In this document: piece after piece, positions 37,301 to 50,173 of the stretch
Layout of the letters: each line of letters begins with the position of its first letter
How positions within the stretch are numbered: the stretch's first letter is position 1
Source of the DNA: Glaciecola sp. 33A
GTDB taxonomy: Bacteria; Pseudomonadota; Gammaproteobacteria; Enterobacterales; Alteromonadaceae
Length of the DNA stretch: 64,000 bases
Direction of reading: 5' to 3'
Assembly: GCF_002836745.1 (NCBI RefSeq)
Contig: NZ_PJAR01000043.1
Span: 124,001 to 188,000 of the forward strand
Notes under the pieces: generated by a model
Databases searched by the model: none
What the model was told of the DNA's origin: nothing
The model's input: only the letters and a program-made list of their open reading frames with translations
Made by a program: the position numbers and the translations under genes

Positions 37301-37492
37301 ATTAGTGCGGCTCAATTTGAACTCGTCAAAACTCAAAGCACGACCTTGTTGAGGGTAAACAGCAATTGCAGACGAAATGTTCACCTTAGATGAATCGTCT
37401 ATTAATTTGACGGTCTCTATTGCTTGTGCATAAAACACTAAAAAGAATAGTGTGAATGCCAGTAACGCACGTATTTTTATTAGCTTAGACAC
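34343..37492 (-). CDS. Hybrid sensor histidine kinase (7TMR-DISM, HisKA, HATPase, receivers, HPt)
   Basis: A membrane phosphorelay kinase. A signal-anchor precedes a periplasmic 7TMR-DISM sensor domain (about 25-165) and seven helices (about 180-390). The kinase core has phospho-His about 440 (MSHEIRTPLNA) with ATPase boxes DTGIGI and GTGLGL. A receiver-like segment with no phospho-Asp (FDYIFASLPM) follows, then an intact receiver (MDIQMPTMDG, Lys in LPKPVD) and an HPt domain (HKLHGASAYIG). The frame extends to 37627, but I prefer GTG 37492 (1049 aa), because a start at 37627 would leave 2 bp to the divergent parC. Organisation is BarA-like; the stimulus is unknown. Confidence 0.85.
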   Translation of the reverse strand: MSKLIKIRALLAFTLFFLVFYAQAIETVKLIDDSSKVNISSAIAVYPQQGRALSFDEFKLSRTNLSYQSYTIPNYGFNRAGVWLYAEVTNLSNTQSWVLNVNFSQLDQVDFYLVSNGKVLERLRGGREQSNHFYRTPTFRVTLDSEQAYQVYLFVKAKYIPIIAPVRLMSEEQHRYETLLDYLIWGTFYGALLVIAMYCIFVLIDKREVSAIALFTLVCLLFLWHMVWSGHVQLLPKQWHALSFFQRVDLLTPLICASASLFTLTFLPKPSSFSSVYLALKLLFIILVFTFIIVLFGWFSEFGQATLVRTVGFATVLVNIMFTIRNINQAFSPAKTVLVGWVFLSLGSIISSLFIAGRLPINSFTTYVFQSALLAQTLCFVLAIILKVRFSLEREIRQASNDAENNFYLIEEQNVHLDIARREAVKASKVKSQFLANMSHEIRTPLNAIIGFSSELESKTNETERDEHVRIINSAASDLLTIVNDILDFSKMEAGKLTINQKPFSPRDAFEDIASLMAKSAHLKQLEFIFDIDTLPSVLIGDNFKLKQLMSNLLSNALKFTNYGQIVLRAKSLQFGDDNYMLSFEVEDTGIGISNLDKEKLFKPFNQLDDELNRSFQGTGLGLVICQELVFLMRGSIEVQSHYSKGSKFTIDLPFKKVNDQVIPVVQNRFVSKIAGIYDPIPQSRKITCRLLKSVGFSTYSYDSISAFEQSNISFDYIFASLPMRYIAHRTSIINRILKLSSQKTALIFSGPPPEQQKIGRVVNQPIVIRSPLSLKNINNLNTVQLESAEKDSKAEPKSLPAVRILAVDDMPLNLKLLETWLRDSPSALHTASCGADAITLCKQNEYDLILMDIQMPTMDGLQATKHIRQTELNMGTPIVAITAHAFREEQERFLSSGMDDFLPKPVDLETLVNTIKRWCRKTEFVETKNLAINWQIAIAKARGSDEGAREFLAGFIAILPSSITEIELHWQKQDFVALQQCIHKLHGASAYIGATRFQKVCYETESNLKRQQYQSLTKLISTLLVEAEAILEQWHDTLQFPSKHSGQD

Positions 37493-37629
37493 AAGAATTG
37501 TTATGCTTAATTCGAAAATAATATAACATGATGCTAATATAGATTCTGCGGCATCATATGTACAGCCTGTTAGCCTAGCTACTGAGCAGTTTTTTGATTT
37601 TATCAAATAAGAATAAATAAAAGTCAATC

Positions 37630-39960
37630 ATGAGCAATGAAATAACCATTAATACTGACGGTATTGAACAACTACCCCTAAGTCGGTTTGCTGAAGACGC
37701 ATACCTCAACTATTCCATGTATGTCATCATGGACAGAGCATTACCGCATGTTGGTGATGGGCTCAAGCCGGTTCAACGGCGAATTATTTACGCTATGTCT
37801 GAACTTGGACTGAGCAATAACGCCAAATATAAAAAGTCAGCAAGGACGGTTGGTGACGTATTAGGTAAGTTCCACCCTCATGGTGACTCGGCTTGCTATG
37901 AAGCAATGGTGTTGATGGCGCAGCCGTTTTCTTATCGATATCCATTGGTCGATGGTCAAGGTAACTGGGGTGCACCAGATGATCCTAAGTCTTTCGCTGC
38001 GATGCGTTACACCGAATCGAGACTCAGTAAGTTTAGTGAAATATTACTGACTGAATTAGGGCAAGGCACTGCAGACTGGCAGCCAAACTTTGATGGCACC
38101 CTAGATGAACCCAAAGTATTACCAGCAAGACTTCCGCATATTCTATTGAATGGTATTACAGGTATTGCCGTTGGTATGGCCACCGATGTACCCCCTCATA
38201 ATGTGCGTGAAGTAGCTAATGCCTGTGCATTACTGCTCGATAACAGCCGTGCTGAACTAAGTGAATTATTAGCCCATGTTCAAGGCCCTGATTATCCAAC
38301 TGATGCTGAAATTATTACACCGCGCAGCGATATACAAAAGATTTACGAAACTGGCCGTGGTTCAATTAAAATGCGCGCCGTTTACCATGACGAAGGTGGC
38401 GATATCATAGTGACGGCGCTTCCTCATCAGGTTTCTGGTGGTAAAGTGTTAGAGCAAATTGCGGGTCAAATGCAAGCCAAAAAGTTGCCAATGGTGAGTG
38501 ATTTACGTGACGAGTCTGATCATGAAAACCCAACACGTTTGTTAATTACACCACGTTCCAATCGCGTTGATGTTCATCAGCTTATGCAGCACTTGTTTGC
38601 CACAACCGATTTAGAAAAAAGCTATCGTGTAAATATTAACATGATAGGTCTTGATGGCCGTCCTCAGGTTAAAGACCTGCGTTCTATTTTGACCGAATGG
38701 TTAGTCTTCAGAAAAGACACCGTGACGCGTCGCTTGCAATATCGATTAGACAAAATACTTGCGCGCTTACACATTCTCGAAGGTTTGCTTATCGCATTTT
38801 TGAATATTGATGAAGTTATTCACATTATTCGCACAGAAGATAAACCTAAACCTTTCTTGATGGAGAGATTTAGTCTAACAGACACCCAAGCTGAAGCTAT
38901 CCTTGAATTAAAACTACGTCATTTAGCGAAGCTTGAAGAATTTAGGATAACCGGTGAACAAGAAGAGCTAGCCAAAGAGCGCGACAGCTTGCAACTGCTA
39001 TTGGGTTCTGAACGTCGTTTAAAAACGCTAATTAAGAAAGAACTTTTAGCCGATGCTGAAAAATATGGCGACGATCGTCGCAGCCCAATTGTTGAACGCG
39101 CAGAATCAAAAGCTATTTCTGAGAAAGAACTTGTTCCCTCAGAAGCGGTTACTGTTGTAGTTTCCGACAAGGGTTGGGCACGTTGTGCAAAAGGCCATGA
39201 TATCGATGTTGAAGGCCTGAGTTACAAATCCAGCGATAAATTCCTTTGCAGTGCGAAAGGCCGAAGTACACAACTGGTTGCCTTTATTGATTCATCAGGT
39301 CGAGCATTTTCTTGTGATGCGCATGCATTGCCCTCCGCTAGAAGCCAGGGTGAACCTTTAACTGGGCGCTTTAGCATTGTAGGTGGGGAAAATATAGAAC
39401 ATGTCATTATGGGTGCTGATGATAAACAATACCTGTTTGGTTCTGATGCCGGTTATGGCTTTGTTGGTAAGTTTTCTGACATGCTGAGTAAGGCCAAAGC
39501 GGGCAAAGCCTTCGTTTCACTGCCACGTGCCGCAAAAGTGATACGTCCCCAACCGGTCTCCAATGTCAAAACCGACTGGTGTTTGTGTATCTCCAATGAG
39601 GGTAGGATGTTGCTTTTCCCACTTAAAGACTTACCCGTGTTAAGCAAAGGTAAAGGAAATAAGTTAATGAACATTCCATCTGCTAAGGCGAAAACGCGAG
39701 AAGAATACCTAACGGTGTTAACGGTTGTGCCTGACGGTGCTGACATTAAAGTGTTTGCTGGTAAACGAGGAATGACCTTAAGTGCAAAAGATTTAACTCA
39801 CTATCAAGGTGAACGCGGTCGCAGAGGAAACAAATTACCCCGTGGACTGCAGCGTGTAGACGCAGTTGAAATAGAAGATAAAAAAGTAGTAACCGAGTCC
39901 CAATCTTCTGATTTAAAGATAGATAAAAAAAGTAGTGATATACCTACAAATGATGAGTAG
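37630..39960 (+). CDS. parC: DNA topoisomerase IV subunit A
   Basis: It decatenates chromosomes with ParE. The 776-aa protein has the active-site Tyr127 in [10 protein letters not shown] and the quinolone-resistance region [14 protein letters not shown] with Ser87 and Glu91, the susceptible-type residues. The C-terminal beta-pinwheel (about 500-740) follows. The tail is acidic and Ser/Lys-rich. ParE is not in the window. The gene is divergent from the hybrid kinase and followed by a long perfect inverted repeat. Confidence 0.96.
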   Translation: MSNEITINTDGIEQLPLSRFAEDAYLNYSMYVIMDRALPHVGDGLKPVQRRIIYAMSELGLSNNAKYKKSARTVGDVLGKFHPHGDSACYEAMVLMAQPFSYRYPLVDGQGNWGAPDDPKSFAAMRYTESRLSKFSEILLTELGQGTADWQPNFDGTLDEPKVLPARLPHILLNGITGIAVGMATDVPPHNVREVANACALLLDNSRAELSELLAHVQGPDYPTDAEIITPRSDIQKIYETGRGSIKMRAVYHDEGGDIIVTALPHQVSGGKVLEQIAGQMQAKKLPMVSDLRDESDHENPTRLLITPRSNRVDVHQLMQHLFATTDLEKSYRVNINMIGLDGRPQVKDLRSILTEWLVFRKDTVTRRLQYRLDKILARLHILEGLLIAFLNIDEVIHIIRTEDKPKPFLMERFSLTDTQAEAILELKLRHLAKLEEFRITGEQEELAKERDSLQLLLGSERRLKTLIKKELLADAEKYGDDRRSPIVERAESKAISEKELVPSEAVTVVVSDKGWARCAKGHDIDVEGLSYKSSDKFLCSAKGRSTQLVAFIDSSGRAFSCDAHALPSARSQGEPLTGRFSIVGGENIEHVIMGADDKQYLFGSDAGYGFVGKFSDMLSKAKAGKAFVSLPRAAKVIRPQPVSNVKTDWCLCISNEGRMLLFPLKDLPVLSKGKGNKLMNIPSAKAKTREEYLTVLTVVPDGADIKVFAGKRGMTLSAKDLTHYQGERGRRGNKLPRGLQRVDAVEIEDKKVVTESQSSDLKIDKKSSDIPTNDE

Positions 39961-39974
39961 TGACGTAAATACAA

Positions 39975-40004
39975 GTTATTAGTAGTTAGATAACTACTAA
40001 TAAC
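39975..40004. repeat. Perfect 14-bp inverted repeat after parC
   Basis: GTTATTAGTAGTTA (39975-39988), GA, TAACTACTAATAAC (39991-40004). It is AT-rich and without a T-tract, so a cruciform is more likely than a terminator. It ends in TAATAAC, the unit of the array at 40604-40673. Confidence 0.9.
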
Positions 40005-40068
40005 TAACACGTACATACCTTAATTACTGTGATCGGCATATTGTGAATCATCTTTGTGCTCGACGTTA

Positions 40069-40491
40069 TCAATTATTGTGCGTCACTTTTTCGTACAGCC
40101 ACTTTAATAGATCGCGCCAACTCACTACACCGATAGGGTTATTTTTACTATCAACAACGGGTAAGCAAGAAATTTTGTTTTCATAAAACAGTTCGATTGC
40201 CTCGCGCAACGACGTGTTCTCATGGACACAAATGAGTTTTCTATTCATTATTTGATGAACCCGTTTGTTTAACGTTGCTAAGTCTTTTGCCGTTGCTGAG
40301 GGCAGGTCGACGTTAGGATGAATTGCTTTGGTATAATCACGGTCAGAAATAACACCAGCAAGTTCCCCCGTATTATTAACCACCATAAGATGATGAAATG
40401 AATTTTTCTCAAACAATTCCTTTACCGTTGTTAATCTATCGTCGATGTGAACGGAGATAACGTTTGTCGACATTAAAGCGTCAATATTCAA
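40069..40491 (-). CDS. CBS-domain pair protein
   Basis: Two CBS motifs form a Bateman module that usually binds adenosyl nucleotides and acts as an energy or ion sensor. CBS1 is about residues 7-65 (LMSTNVISVHIDD...VISDRDYTKA) and CBS2 about 78-135 (IMNRKLICVHENTSLREAIELF...VVSWRDLLKWL). I choose TTG 40491 (140 aa), because GGGTGA lies at a proper distance upstream. The longer frame to 40584 adds unconserved residues, and ATG 40473 is a third option. It stands alone between two TAATAAC-type repeats. No effector domain is attached. Confidence 0.8.
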   Translation of the reverse strand: MNIDALMSTNVISVHIDDRLTTVKELFEKNSFHHLMVVNNTGELAGVISDRDYTKAIHPNVDLPSATAKDLATLNKRVHQIMNRKLICVHENTSLREAIELFYENKISCLPVVDSKNNPIGVVSWRDLLKWLYEKVTHNN

Positions 40492-40603
40492 GTTTGTTTC
40501 ACCCGTGTTTTTACGTCCTGACAATATAGCTAGTTCGACGTAAATAGACAATGCAATGTTGATAAGATACTCAGCACATAACATATGGTTAGTGTTCCAC
40601 TAT

Positions 40604-40673
40604 TAATAACTAATAACTAATAACTAATAACTAATAACTAATAACTAATAACTAATAATTAATAACTAATAAC
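40604..40673. repeat. Ten-copy TAATAAC heptamer array
   Basis: TAATAAC repeated from 40604 to 40673, with one C-to-T change in the eighth copy (40653-40659). It lies between the divergent CBS gene and the DUF3087 gene. TAA occurs in many frames, so the array cannot be coding. Confidence 0.95.
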
Positions 40674-40776
40674 GAAAGCAAATCAAAAAGACGTGATATA
40701 TTGATTTGCTCGTTCGTTCGCTTGTTTCGTTACCATATTCGGTACTGTCTTTTAAATATCTAACTTTTAGGTTTTT

Positions 40777-41283
40777 ATGCAACTCATTGATATCAATAAA
40801 AAACGTTACCGCCGTCATTTAAACTATACAATAGTTGCCTGTGTTATCTCTTTAACCGTGGGTTGTTTGGTCATTTCCCAACTACTAATAGCGGTATTTC
40901 CGGATGAAAGCGGCAGTCATTTTCATTGGAATCTGACGGGTGTTGTGATTACAAGTTTGCTAATTGGATTGATTCTCAACAAATACCGCAGCCACGATTT
41001 CATGACTGAAGTCGCTTATGTTTGGGATCTGAAGCAAGTACTGAATCGAATCAACCGTAAAATGCTAAAACTCAAAGCGGCCGCTCAAGAAGGCAATGTT
41101 AATGCATTACTCGCTATTAATTATAGCTACGCAGGCTCACGTCTTCTGTGGCAGTTAGACGACAACCTAATTATTATGGATCAACTGGCTATTGACCAAG
41201 CTGAAATTGATAGTTTAGCCATGACGTATAATTTGACGCTCAAGGCTGAAGATTATGATGAGGCTGTTTTAAAACAATTCTAG
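40777..41283 (+). CDS. DUF3087-family membrane protein
   Basis: A 168-aa protein: basic N-terminus (MQLIDINKKRYRRHLNY), two membrane helices (about 17-40 and 51-68), then a cytoplasmic helical domain (VAYVWDLKQVLNRINRKMLKLKAAAQEGNVNALLAINYSY...). From memory it fits DUF3087, common in marine gammaproteobacteria and of unknown function. It is monocistronic; 229 bp separate it from rimK. The start is ATG 40777. Confidence 0.75.
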   Translation: MQLIDINKKRYRRHLNYTIVACVISLTVGCLVISQLLIAVFPDESGSHFHWNLTGVVITSLLIGLILNKYRSHDFMTEVAYVWDLKQVLNRINRKMLKLKAAAQEGNVNALLAINYSYAGSRLLWQLDDNLIIMDQLAIDQAEIDSLAMTYNLTLKAEDYDEAVLKQF

Positions 41284-41512
41284 TGCCTCAAATTGCGTTT
41301 GGTTTGGCAAGCCGGCGCTGACCATTGTTGGTGATTCGTTTTCCCCAGTAGCCTGTTCTAAGGTATTTTTAGGACCCATGCGCATCCTTACAGTGTGATT
41401 ATTGTAGCTGTATCAACAATCAAGAGTATCGTTAAATAAAACAAATAAAAGTATTCAAACACCAATTTTAAGGATATACACTTGCACTATAATACATTGC
41501 AAAAGGAATATT

Positions 41513-42418
41513 ATGAAAATTGCTGTTTTGTCACGCAATCCTAAACTCTACTCAACTAGACGATTTGTCGAAGCTGGTGAAAATTTAGGCCATCAAGTCG
41601 AAGTCATCGACACGATGCATTGTTATATGGATGTAACTAGCAGCCGCCCTTCGGTTCGCTACAAAGGTAAAGCGCTACCACGTTATGACGCTATTATTCC
41701 ACGGATAGGCGCGTCTGTTACCTTTTACGGCACTTCTGTCGTTCGTCAATTTGAAATGATGGGAACTTATTCAATTAACGAATCTGTTGCTATTAGTCGC
41801 TCAAGAGATAAATTACGTTCTTTGCAATTACTATCACGCAAAGGTATTGGGATGCCTCGAACTGGTTTTGCTAATCACCCTGACAGAATTGACGACTTAA
41901 TTAAAAATGTCGGCGGTGCGCCAGTCGTTATTAAACTGCTGGAAGGAACCCAAGGTATCGGTGTTGTCTTGGCCGATACAGCTAAAGCAGCTGAGGCTAT
42001 CATTGAGGCATTTATGGGACTTAAAGCGAGTATTTTAGTACAAGAATACATTGAAGAGGCAGGTGGAGCAGACATACGTTGTCTCGTTGTTGGCGGTAAA
42101 GTTATTGCAGCAATGAAGCGCCAAGGTGGACCGGGAGAATTTCGCTCGAATTTGCACCGAGGTGGCACGGCAAGCCTAGTCCGTTTATCTCCTGCTGAAC
42201 GCAAAACTGCCGTGGATGCGGCAAAAACGATGGGCTTGAATATGTGTGGTGTTGATATATTGCGTTCAAAAAGTGGCCCTATGGTGATGGAAGTAAATTC
42301 CTCACCAGGATTAGAAGGTATAGAAAGCGCGACCGGTAAAGATATTGCCGGCATGATTATCGACTTCATTGCAAACACTGCTACCCCAAACAAAACAAAA
42401 ACGATAGGTAAAGGTTAA
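41513..42418 (+). CDS. rimK: RimK, ATP-dependent glutamate ligase acting on ribosomal protein S6
   Basis: An ATP-grasp enzyme that adds glutamates to the C-terminus of S6 (family knowledge). The 301-aa protein matches E. coli RimK in length. Visible parts are the N-terminal domain [21 protein letters not shown] and ATP-grasp elements [34 protein letters not shown] and the metal site [15 protein letters not shown] Shine-Dalgarno AAGGAA precedes ATG 41513. It is followed after 2 bp by a deacylase-like gene and then a retropepsin-like gene, forming a probable three-gene operon. Confidence 0.93.
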   Translation: MKIAVLSRNPKLYSTRRFVEAGENLGHQVEVIDTMHCYMDVTSSRPSVRYKGKALPRYDAIIPRIGASVTFYGTSVVRQFEMMGTYSINESVAISRSRDKLRSLQLLSRKGIGMPRTGFANHPDRIDDLIKNVGGAPVVIKLLEGTQGIGVVLADTAKAAEAIIEAFMGLKASILVQEYIEEAGGADIRCLVVGGKVIAAMKRQGGPGEFRSNLHRGGTASLVRLSPAERKTAVDAAKTMGLNMCGVDILRSKSGPMVMEVNSSPGLEGIESATGKDIAGMIIDFIANTATPNKTKTIGKG

Positions 42419-42420
42419 AC

Positions 42421-43437
42421 ATGAAACGCGAAAACTTCACGATTGGTGGGGAAGTTATTAAACCAGGTGAACAGAAACGTTTGCAGTTGCAAATGCCTCC
42501 ATTATACACCGACACTAGTATGGGTATCCCTGTCTTTGTGCAGCACGGTAAGCGCCCAGGACCTACGTTGTTCGTGAGCGCTGCCATTCATGGTGACGAA
42601 CTAAACGGTATTGAAATCGTTAGCCGTTTAATTAAAACTCGGGCGATACAAAGTATTCGCGGTACCTTAATTGCGATACCAATGGTAAACGTGTACGGCG
42701 TTCTTAATCAAAGCCGTTATCTGCCCGACCGCAGAGATTTAAACCGCTGCTTTCCGGGTAGTAAAAAAGGCTCACTAGCCGGACGCATAGCCCGTTTATT
42801 TTTAGATGAGATAGTCAGTAAGTGTGATTACGGTATCGACCTTCATACAGGTGCTATACATCGCTCTAATTTGCCGCAAATACGCGCTAACTTGGATGAT
42901 CAAGCGACACGAGAAATGGCAGAAGCCTTTGGTGTTCCAGTTTTACTTAATGCTGACATTCGAGATGGGTCGTTGCGCCAAGCCGCTGCAGATGAGGGCG
43001 CCAAAGTGCTTCTCTATGAAGCAGGCCAAGCGTTACGTTATGATGAGTTTTCAATCTCAGTTGGGGTAAAGGGTATTATCAAAGTAATGCGTCATGTTGG
43101 CATGCTAAATAGGACTAAGGTCGAAGGGCATCGGATTAAGCCCTTTGTTGCAAGACAAAGTGGCTGGGTAAGAGCCAACGAAAGTGGGTTTGTGATGCAT
43201 AAGGCCCAGTTGGGTGACCATGTCGTCAAGGGAGATGTGCTGGCTGTTATTTCAAACCCATTTGGTGAGTTATTAGGGACGATTGACTCTCCTAGCACAG
43301 GTGTTGTTATTGGTAAGCAAAATATACCATTGGCGCAAGAGGGTGAAGCCATATATCACATTGCTTACTTTACAAAACCTGACGAGGTAGCAGAGCATGT
43401 TGAAATGTTGCAAGACAACTTAATTGTGGTTGATTAA
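42421..43437 (+). CDS. Succinylglutamate desuccinylase/aspartoacylase-family zinc hydrolase
   Basis: A zinc-dependent amide hydrolase of the M14-like AstE/ASPA group. The zinc site is His57 and Glu60 in AAIHGDELNGIE plus His142 in IDLHTG. The substrate-binding RRDLNRCFPG follows at 104-113, and the catalytic Glu is probably Glu200 in LYEAGQAL. The 338-aa length is normal. It starts two bases after rimK. Adjacency to a polyglutamate-forming ligase suggests it may remove or trim C-terminal glutamates. It is not AstE of the arginine pathway by position, although astE is otherwise missing from the window. Confidence 0.85.
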   Translation: MKRENFTIGGEVIKPGEQKRLQLQMPPLYTDTSMGIPVFVQHGKRPGPTLFVSAAIHGDELNGIEIVSRLIKTRAIQSIRGTLIAIPMVNVYGVLNQSRYLPDRRDLNRCFPGSKKGSLAGRIARLFLDEIVSKCDYGIDLHTGAIHRSNLPQIRANLDDQATREMAEAFGVPVLLNADIRDGSLRQAAADEGAKVLLYEAGQALRYDEFSISVGVKGIIKVMRHVGMLNRTKVEGHRIKPFVARQSGWVRANESGFVMHKAQLGDHVVKGDVLAVISNPFGELLGTIDSPSTGVVIGKQNIPLAQEGEAIYHIAYFTKPDEVAEHVEMLQDNLIVVD

Positions 43438-43481
43438 GCAACTGATATGCGTGTCTAACTTTTACTATTGAGAGGTCCAAA

Positions 43482-43913
43482 ATGAATGAAAAGCGTATTG
43501 TTGGTAATTTAGAGTTATGTGACTTGCCTGAGTTAGGGATAAAAGGACTGCATGTTAGAGTCGATACAGGCGCAACAACGTCATCTTTGCATGTGGACAA
43601 CATCGAAGAAATTGATATTGGCGAGGATACATGGATCAAATTTGATATTCATCCTGATATCCACGATGTAAAGAAACTGATCCGCTGCCAAGCAAAAGTG
43701 GCAGGTCAACGTAAGGTTAAAAGCTCTACGGCGACCAGCCAGCGCCGCTATGTTATTGAAACAGATATCGTAATGGCAGATCAGCGTTGGCAAATTCAAT
43801 TAACTTTAACGGATCGTTCTGAAATGACCTACTTGATGTTATTTGGACGCGAAGCAATGGCGGGCAAATTCATTGTTGATCCCCAGCTTGAGTATTTACT
43901 CAAGAAGGTATAG
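43482..43913 (+). CDS. Retropepsin-like aspartic protease (RimB-like)
   Basis: A 143-aa protein with the aspartic-protease signature VDTGATTSSLHVDNIEE, catalytic Asp28, and a second half typical of the family once annotated as ATP-dependent zinc protease (LTDRSEMTYLMLFGREAM). Related proteins occur beside rimK in Pseudomonas (rimABK). A dimer would form one active site. It lies 44 bp after the deacylase gene with GAGAGG upstream of ATG 43482. Processing of RimK-made tails is plausible but inferred. Confidence 0.82.
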   Translation: MNEKRIVGNLELCDLPELGIKGLHVRVDTGATTSSLHVDNIEEIDIGEDTWIKFDIHPDIHDVKKLIRCQAKVAGQRKVKSSTATSQRRYVIETDIVMADQRWQIQLTLTDRSEMTYLMLFGREAMAGKFIVDPQLEYLLKKV

Positions 43914-43939
43914 ACAAGCGTCATCGAAAAAGCCAGATG

Positions 43940-43965
43940 AGACTCATATGAAATTAAATGAGTCT
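43940..43965. terminator. Hairpin between convergent rimB-like and DUF1338 genes
   Basis: AGACTCAT (43940-43947) pairs with ATGAGTCT (43958-43965) in an 8-bp stem with a 10-base loop. It lacks a T-tract, so it is only a weak terminator candidate. Confidence 0.35.
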
Positions 43966-43977
43966 TGATAATGTTAA

Positions 43978-44784
43978 TTATTGGGCGTTAGTGCTTTCAA
44001 AAATCTTATCAGCAGAAGCTGCCACAAATCCTTGATAATACTCTCCATTTGCCATTTTATAACGTTGGGCGAGTTCATAAAAGCAACTAGGAATGGACAC
44101 TGTAGCGTCAGCGAAAACAACTTCAGATGAATCAGCCATGGTTGAAGATTGAGCCAAACAAACCTCTTCTCCCCCTTTGATTTCTCCACCAGATGAATTT
44201 AACGTAAACCCAGCCTGCTTTAAAATGTCATTCACTTCGGTCAGTTCATTAATGTTGTTTAAGTGATTAACACTAACAGTAAAGTGATTTGCTCGATAGC
44301 CCCAAGCGGCCATCCATGCTGCATATTCTGATTCGGCTAATAAGGTTTTATAGTCTTCATGTGAAACCGTCCAATGTGTTCCTGAATACAGGAAATTGTC
44401 TGCTTCAACAGTTTGCACGGTAACAGTGCCGATCATCTTATTAATAATCGCCTGCGCCGTCTCGCTGAGTTCTTCTACTCTCAACTCGCTAATAAATACC
44501 TTCGCTTGCGCCGTATCTGGATGCTCAAAGTGTTGTGCTGTCAGTTTTTTTGTTGCAAAGTCATAATCTCCTTTTTGCTCATAGCCAAGTGCAAGAAAGT
44601 GTGCCGCTAGCTTTTTCAAATTCACGCTTTGAAGGTTGAATGTACGTAAAGCAATATGGTCATTAATAATATCTGACTCGCCAGTTTTGGCGCCTAATAG
44701 TTCATGAATATTGCTCGCTGATGGCGTTATTTGAATATAGTCTTGCCAAAGCCCTTGGAACAATTTATTGATGTCTGTGTGCAT
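43978..44784 (-). CDS. DUF1338 / HglS-like non-heme iron protein
   Basis: DUF1338 members include 2-oxoadipate dioxygenase/decarboxylase (HglS/YdcJ). The 268-aa protein has metal-ligand candidates in NDHIALRTF (His43), WGYRANHFTVSVNHL and a C-terminal Glu in SSEVVFADA. It is shorter than the 450-aa HglS type and resembles the short branch found with arginine succinyltransferase genes. It is the last gene of the argD/astC-astA-astD cluster, 19 bp after astD. A role in arginine or lysine catabolism is likely, but the reaction is not established here. Confidence 0.8.
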   Translation of the reverse strand: MHTDINKLFQGLWQDYIQITPSASNIHELLGAKTGESDIINDHIALRTFNLQSVNLKKLAAHFLALGYEQKGDYDFATKKLTAQHFEHPDTAQAKVFISELRVEELSETAQAIINKMIGTVTVQTVEADNFLYSGTHWTVSHEDYKTLLAESEYAAWMAAWGYRANHFTVSVNHLNNINELTEVNDILKQAGFTLNSSGGEIKGGEEVCLAQSSTMADSSEVVFADATVSIPSCFYELAQRYKMANGEYYQGFVAASADKIFESTNAQ

Positions 44785-44803
44785 GTTTATTCCTTAAAAT
44801 CTA

Positions 44804-47319
<2,516 letters not shown>

Positions 47320-47359
47320 CAAATGATCCCTGTGCTTATCAAAGACAAGCTAAAAAAGA

Positions 47360-48936
<1,577 letters not shown>

Positions 48937-50151
48937 TCAGTCGTTGCGCGCTCTTAGTGATTGTTGGATCTCAGGAATTTTAATTTCAAGCCCAGTTAAA
49001 TTGGTTTTCATCAACAGCACGACATCGTCTGAAACGATACCAAAGTTGCGTAAATACAGCAACGATGCTTGTTTGGATATTAAGTTATTTCCTTTCATCA
49101 TTTTAAATTGCATATAGCCCTGGCAACGAAACAATAAATTGGTTAGAGGATGTAAGTTTTTCTCTTTTACGTGTGCAAAGCTTATTTCTTTTATGCGAGT
49201 GTAATCTTCAAAGCCAATACCAATCATCAACCAACGGCACTTTAAGCTTGCAACTATGTCGCTGTTAAGTTTATCAGCGTAGCGATGCCATAATGAGATA
49301 AGATACTTGTGCGAAGGTACCAGTGTGTTAAGGGCTTCCGCTTGAACTGGATTATTTTTCCTTTGCTCTTCGATGATTTTTTCGCGTAGTTTACCTTCGA
49401 ATGCTTTTAGATACATTGTGGTAATTGCACTGCGCCCGATGGTACTCATCAAACCGATGTTATACCCTAGATACCATTTCATTCCTTCTTTTTCGGCAAC
49501 GGCTCGGCACGCTTTACCTGTGCCCAGAGTATATTCCCAAAGGTGCTTTTGTAATTCTGGAAATAGCGCTGATTTTGGCGGCAAACTGCGCTTTGCAATT
49601 AATGCGGGCAGCAAGGTGCGCAGACTTTCTATTCCAATGAAGCTCAGTGCACTGCGCAAAGTATCGATGACGATTAGTCTACCTTTTGAATCAAAACGAC
49701 GATATGTTGGTTGTTTTATAAAGCTGACAATGGCATCTGACAGCCAATTTAATTCTTTAATAAAGACTTCTAGGCGAGATATCGAACAGGACTCTGTGTA
49801 CAAAACATCTAAAATTTTACCTATGGATGGATCGAACCCAAGGACTTTCTCTAATACGTACGAGGTATTTCTAAATCTTTCAGCAAGATCATTCATAAGA
49901 CCGACATGAAATTCAGCTTCAACTTGTTGAATAAACAAATGTTGTTTGTAATTTTTTTCTTCACGATTCTTTATGGTAACTTCTTCGACAAACAACAATT
50001 CTCTACGAGCGTCAGCTTGCTCTGACTCTTCCATAATGCGTTGTTTCTCAGTTTTTTTACCCGTCAGAAGAATAGCTTCATCCGAGCTGATGAGAAGGTG
50101 CTCGAATCTATTATTCATAGTCGAGGCTAATTGAGATACGCTTAACTTCAT
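48937..50151 (-). CDS. HDOD-domain signalling protein
   Basis: HDOD domains are HD-related but lack the metal-binding His-Asp pair and act in signalling. The 404-aa protein has a helical, charged N-terminal region (1-95) and an HDOD-like region (about 105-330) with SISRLEVFIKELNWLSDAIVSFI, LRSALSFIGIESLRTLLPALIAK and EYTLGTGKACRAVAEKEG. The C-terminus is helical. No GGDEF or EAL is fused. It lies 22 bp after the pabA stop, suggesting co-transcription, though functionally unrelated. Partner unknown. Confidence 0.8.
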   Translation of the reverse strand: MKLSVSQLASTMNNRFEHLLISSDEAILLTGKKTEKQRIMEESEQADARRELLFVEEVTIKNREEKNYKQHLFIQQVEAEFHVGLMNDLAERFRNTSYVLEKVLGFDPSIGKILDVLYTESCSISRLEVFIKELNWLSDAIVSFIKQPTYRRFDSKGRLIVIDTLRSALSFIGIESLRTLLPALIAKRSLPPKSALFPELQKHLWEYTLGTGKACRAVAEKEGMKWYLGYNIGLMSTIGRSAITTMYLKAFEGKLREKIIEEQRKNNPVQAEALNTLVPSHKYLISLWHRYADKLNSDIVASLKCRWLMIGIGFEDYTRIKEISFAHVKEKNLHPLTNLLFRCQGYMQFKMMKGNNLISKQASLLYLRNFGIVSDDVVLLMKTNLTGLEIKIPEIQQSLRARND

Positions 50152-50173
50152 GTCGTTGTTCTACATCCGTCGT

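Noticed and set aside
40604-40673. CRISPR array
   Set aside because: The repeats are 7 bp, directly adjacent and without spacers, and there are no cas genes.
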